From NCBI RefSeq assembly GCF_016623585.1, contig NZ_JAEHFY010000002.1, forward strand, positions 173,531 to 237,530: a DNA stretch of 64,000 nucleotides. Reading direction: 5' to 3'. This document shows, one piece after another, positions 63,389-64,000 of the stretch (position 1 is its first letter; the number at the start of each line of letters is the position of its first letter). A program made the position numbers and the translations under genes. Origin of the DNA: Pedobacter segetis. Lineage in GTDB: Bacteria; Bacteroidota; Bacteroidia; Sphingobacteriales; Sphingobacteriaceae. The notes beneath the pieces were generated by a model. It saw nothing but the letters and a program-made list of their open reading frames with translations. It had not been told where the DNA came from and made no database searches.

Positions 63389-64000
63389 GAGCGGAGTGTA
63401 AGGGATGTCACCCTGAGCGGAGTGTAGGGATTGTCACCCTGAGCGGAGTTTAGGGATTGTCACCCTGAGCGAAGTCGAAGGGGCGTTGGGCTTTATGCTT
63501 CGACTTCGCTCAGCATGACTACGGCTCTGTTCAGCATGTCAATCTGAGCGGAGTTTAGAGGATGTCACCCTGAGCGGAGTCGAAGGGGCGTTGGGCTTTA
63601 TGCTTCGACTCCGCCCAGCATAACTACGGCTCTGTTCAGCATGACTTTCGGCTCCGCTCAGCATATCAATCTGAGCGGAGTTTAGGGGATGTCACCCTGA
63701 GCGAAGTCGAAGGGGCGTTGGGCTTTATGCTTCGACTCCGCTCAGCATAACTACGGCTCCGCTCAGCATATTACCCTGAGTGGAGTGGAAGGGATCTTAC
63801 CCTAAGCGGAGTTTAGGGGATGTCACCCTGAGCGAAGTCGAAGGGGCGTTGGGCTTTATGCTTCGACTTCGCTCAGCATGACTTACGGCTTCGCTCAGCA
63901 TGTCAATCTGAGCGGAGTGGAAGGGATCTTACCCTAAGCGGAGTTTAGGGGATGTCACCCTGAGCGAAGTCGAAGGGGCGTTGGGCTTTATGCTTCGACT
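63389..64000. repeat. Long-period hairpin repeat array, open to the right edge
   Basis: After three 26-base units (GAGCGGAGTGTAGGGATTGTCACCCT type, 63389-63466) comes a larger unit built around a hairpin: CTGAGCGAAGTCGAAG, a middle GGGCGTTGGGCTTTATG, then CTTCGACTTCGCTCAG. Left arms begin at 63465, 63570, 63697, 63828 and 63960, settling at a period of about 131 bases. Between the hairpins lie words such as CAGCATGAC and TACGGCTCTGTTCAGCATG. No gene is seen in the array, and the fifth copy is cut by the edge. Confidence 0.92.

Noticed and set aside
63389..64000. CRISPR array
   Set aside because: The units are hairpins with near-constant sequence between them, not unique spacers, and there are no cas genes in the window.

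Overview
The window reads as chromosome of a low-GC Bacteroidota, most likely a Pedobacter-like member of the Sphingobacteriaceae. The supporting signs are a SusC/SusD pair with a SusE-like lipoprotein, a Bacteroidota-type LptD, many exported proteins ending in an aromatic residue (outer-membrane barrels), TAnnTTTG-type -7 promoter elements, and almost no Shine-Dalgarno sequences. No rRNA, tRNA, insertion sequence, prophage or CRISPR array was found. Taxonomy is inferred from protein families only.

Layout. 1-4877 (minus): an exported three-gene set (small lipoprotein, beta-barrel, long TANFOR-like surface protein cut by the left edge). 5165-7243: orphan LytS-type sensor kinase. 7338-10846: YncE/phosphoesterase fusion and RlmF. 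11042-16839: divergent envelope block, with amidase and MlaD to the left and LptD and CinA to the right. 17117-24414: lipoylated E2, DUF4287 protein and a giant alpha-2-macroglobulin. 24544-26104: MazEF pair, NlpC/P60 peptidase and a frameshifted orphan antitoxin. 26171-32951: LutA-like protein, a TPR-CHAT protease-like protein, a PKD/barrel protein and a lipoprotein, with a 14-bp tandem repeat between the second and third. 32952-33824: long non-coding stretch with repeats and a possible structured RNA ahead of pnp. 36112-38223: a DinB-type fusion gene behind a nonsense codon, then a small monooxygenase-like gene and a TetR regulator with two matching palindromes. 38258-45971: mixed metabolic and housekeeping genes on the minus strand. 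46084-53511: glmM, a cysteine desulfurase, small genes and clpB. 53773-63351: starch/maltodextrin utilisation locus. 63389 to the right edge: long-period hairpin repeat array.

How the genes work together. The clearest system is the starch-type polysaccharide utilisation locus: LacI regulator, two identical GGGAACGTTCCC operators, SusC transporter, SusD, SusE-like glycan-binding lipoprotein and an exported GH31 alpha-glucosidase. The second clear unit is the envelope block (amidase, MlaD, LptD). The third is the TetR/monooxygenase pair with matching ATACCnnnnGGTAT palindromes. Two essential-type genes (lptD, glmM) appear to start at TTG. Three genes show recent decay or rearrangement: the antitoxin at 25824, the DUF1572 leader at 37090-37206, and the fusion that follows it. 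The least explained material is repetitive: telomere-like 14-mers at 29697, 16-mers at 33646, and the array of about 131 bp at the right end. The 33646 repeats and the right-end array share the word CTTCGACTTCGCTCAG.
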